A DNA stretch of 64,000 nucleotides from Symbiodinium natans (lineage: Eukaryota; Sar; Dinophyceae; Suessiales; Symbiodiniaceae). The DNA lies in NCBI GenBank assembly GCA_905221605.1, contig CAJNDS010001112.1, positions 3,164,992 to 3,228,991 on the forward strand, written 5' to 3'. The stretch's first letter is position 1. The number at the start of each line of letters is the position of its first letter. Under the pieces are notes generated by a model. The model ran no database searches. It worked only from the letters and a program-made list of their open reading frames with translations, and was not told the DNA's origin. Positions 61,917-64,000 of the stretch are shown here, in pieces. A program made the position numbers and the translations under genes.

Positions 61917-63680
61917 TTAGGGATGATCCCCCGGGGCCCTGAAGAAACCGACACCTACGAAGCCTCGAACTTTTTCCGGCAGACCCTCGAGTGTAACGAG
62001 CTCATGGCTCCGAGTTCTTAGTGAGGGTCGAAGTGAGAATACTGTGTGTTCATTTACCAAAACCAAAAAGACAGCTCGACTGTTCATGGCAGGCCATACC
62101 TGCACGATGATAACGTCCATGTTAGGGCCAGAGCATCCATGCCCGCACGATGATAACGTCCATGTTGCCAGTCCATGCGAATGGCCAGAGCCACAAAGAC
62201 TTTGCACTTGCGTTGAGTTCAAGGTGCAAAATTTTCCTTCCAATTGAGAAACAGACAAGTGATTTTCTACATGTGGTAAGTGCTTGAAGTACCACGCCTG
62301 CAACGAACTTTGCACTTGCATCAAGTTTTGGAGGTAGTTGGTAGGAGGGGGGGGGGGGTGGGGGCGGCTAGGAGTAGTAATTGTACCGTACTTGTGGTTG
62401 TAGTAGTAAGTAGTAGTAGAGAAGTACGATGACCGTTTTATGGCTATAGCTGTGAAGATGCTGATGATCAAGCCTGTCGCCCAGAACACTCGAGCCGAGA
62501 GATAGCCTGTCTGCGGAGGCTCATGCCGGCCAACTTGGAGTTGCCCTTGACGAATTTCCTCAACATCACGTCAGGCAGGTCTCTCTTCGAGTTAGGAGGT
62601 TTCTTCCGTGTGCTGGTGGCCCTAATGAACTGCTACCACAAAGTCTGGGTATGCATAGAAGAAAGGCAGCAGCCTTTCGCAGCTGAATCATTACCCACTC
62701 TACATTACATAGGATTCCGGGCTTTCTTCATGCATTGCGAGCATCGCATGTCAATGTAAGTAAAGTAACGGTAGTAACGTATGTTCATATATGTGTGCAC
62801 ATGCAATCGTATGTAAGTTCGCATGTACCTTTGTATGCAGATCTAGGTCCATGCGTACATGCGCATGTGAATGTACATGTTTGTGTGCATGTTTGGATAT
62901 AGGTGCATTCGGTATTGCATTAAGCGTTCGCTGCTACCCACCAAGAGGAAACAAAGCTGTTAAAACACTATGATGATAACAGTAAAATGTGAAAACAAGA
63001 AAAGGAAAACTTAGATGGTACAGCTTAAACATACACATCAAAGAGCAAATATGATTACACCAGGCACTTATCTTTCACAAGCTGCACACGGTCGGCGTAA
63101 TGTCCGAATGGTTTGTCCCATTCCCTCCAATGTCGATTCCATAATTAGTTCAATATTATGGGGGATCTTTTTCGAGTTGGAGTAGCTATGGGGTTGGGTT
63201 TTGTGATTTGGTAGTCATTGATGGTTTGCTTGTAAGACTTAGCTTTAGTGTCCATGGCTAGCAAGCGTTAAATATATAACCCGCATGATCACCAACCCTT
63301 GGGACGAGAGTTGAGGTTTTTGGAGCTGGTTCGCCCCCAAGCCCTGCAAAACAAGGGTGCTCATGCTCGTGCTTAGGCCTGCGATTGCTCTCCCTATCTC
63401 AAACTGCATGCACGCGTGCGTACTGCACATGTTCTGTATGCACCAAACGTAGGGGTTTACGAAAACAAGGGATTCCTAATCTCCTAATATAGACCCTCAA
63501 ATCGGAGGATTCTCTTATCATCAGCACTCCAATAAGGCCTAATTTTGGAAACCCCCAATAATGGATGCCAATCATCCAGTGTCCATCCACTCCCAAGACT
63601 TCCTCCGCCATGCAGGCGAATCCGAGACCTTCCGATCTTCCAGAGGGCGCGGGCTTCGGGATACTTTCAGCCGTTGCGCA
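61917..63680. other. Unassigned stretch with short repeats
   Basis: Contains a tandem duplication around 62098-62167 (the word CACGATGATAACGTCCATGT occurs twice), a G(12) run (62348-62360), GTAGTA microsatellite (62382-62420), and ATGTACATGCG-type words (62775-62900). Short frames (for example 62523-62759, 78 aa) are unrecognised. Confidence 0.4.
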
Positions 63681-63687
63681 TGATGGT

Positions 63688-63783
63688 TTGGTTCATGGGT
63701 CGGTATAAGTATAGGGTTACAAGTACCTTAGTTAAGCTTACATGTATCTCCCTGCTTAGAGCTACCCATGAACCCCTAAGTAG
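63688..63783. mobile_element. MITE, CTTGGAGGTTCATGGGT family
   Basis: Left TTGGTTCATGGGTCGGTATA + AGTATAGGGTTACAAGTACC; right inverted GCTACCCATGAACCCCTAAG. Non-coding, about 96 bp. Confidence 0.55.
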
Positions 63784-64000
63784 GGACCTGCCGGGGGTTG
63801 TGGGTCGACATTCCTTGATTGAGGCTGGTCTCCAGGGGCTCTTTGCGGCTTTTCGAGACCTTTTTTGGGATGATGAGGACACCTCACGAGGTGCCAACGA
63901 GTTCAGGGTTTTATGTAAGCTCCCCCCCAAAAAAAGATTCAGTTTGTTCTTGACTCTAAGGGTAGTTATATGGGCCCGTACTATGGTCCCGTACCTCAAA
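63784..64000. other. Unassigned end of the window
   Basis: No gene was recognised. A minus-strand frame (63999-63667) overlaps the MITE and is probably meaningless. Confidence 0.35.

Overview
The window looks like nuclear DNA of a dinoflagellate, probably Symbiodiniaceae or a relative, though the genus cannot be fixed from sequence alone. Four things point there: a head-to-tail array of nearly identical protein genes on one strand; beta-tubulin genes cut by ten short introns of which eight start with GC or GA rather than GT, all with AG|G acceptors; abundant interstitial CCCTAAA/TTTAGGG (plant-type telomere) repeats; and very low gene density. No bacterial operons, tRNAs or rRNAs were seen.

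Layout. 1-0.77 kb: end of a crotonase (enoyl-CoA hydratase/isomerase) gene, split into short exons. 1.0-2.5 kb: broken minus-strand reading frames of unknown nature. 2.5-8 kb: short plus-strand exon-like pieces of one or more coiled-coil proteins, mixed with microsatellites. 8.3-9.2 kb: a large GAGCAA/GAACAA hexamer block. 9.3-17 kb: telomere-like arrays, AT-rich minisatellites and a TIR element, with few or no recognisable genes. 17.3-52 kb: a tandem array whose unit is a DUF1275/YoaK-like membrane protein gene followed by a beta-tubulin gene. It runs DUF-A, tub-1, DUF-B, tub-2, DUF-C, a 2.7-kb telomere-repeat-rich patch where a tubulin gene is expected, DUF-D, tub-3 (broken), DUF-E (frameshifted). 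Tub-3 has a 7-kb first intron full of satellites, and its sixth exon carries an 8.5-kb non-LTR retrotransposon flanked by a perfect 17-bp target-site duplication. 52-64 kb: telomere-like variants, short TIR elements (at least three families) and isolated exon-like pieces.

The retrotransposon is the main discovery candidate. Both of its ORFs are intact. They lie in the same frame, separated by a single TGA, and ORF1 is also in frame with the interrupted tubulin exon. ORF2 carries an APE-type endonuclease, reverse transcriptase, CCHC knuckle, RNase H and an unusual ~500-residue C-terminal extension. The 3' end has no poly(A) but carries three short hairpins that all have a CTAT loop. Two other observations stand out. 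A hairpin lies about 100 bp after every DUF1275 stop codon and shows a compensatory base change between array copies. Short exon-like islands (~90-140 bp) are repeatedly bracketed by outward-capping telomere-like repeats.

Working together: the two array genes are unrelated (a predicted membrane protein and a cytoskeletal subunit). Their linkage most likely reflects co-duplication of one segment, perhaps with shared transcription and spliced-leader processing, rather than a shared pathway.
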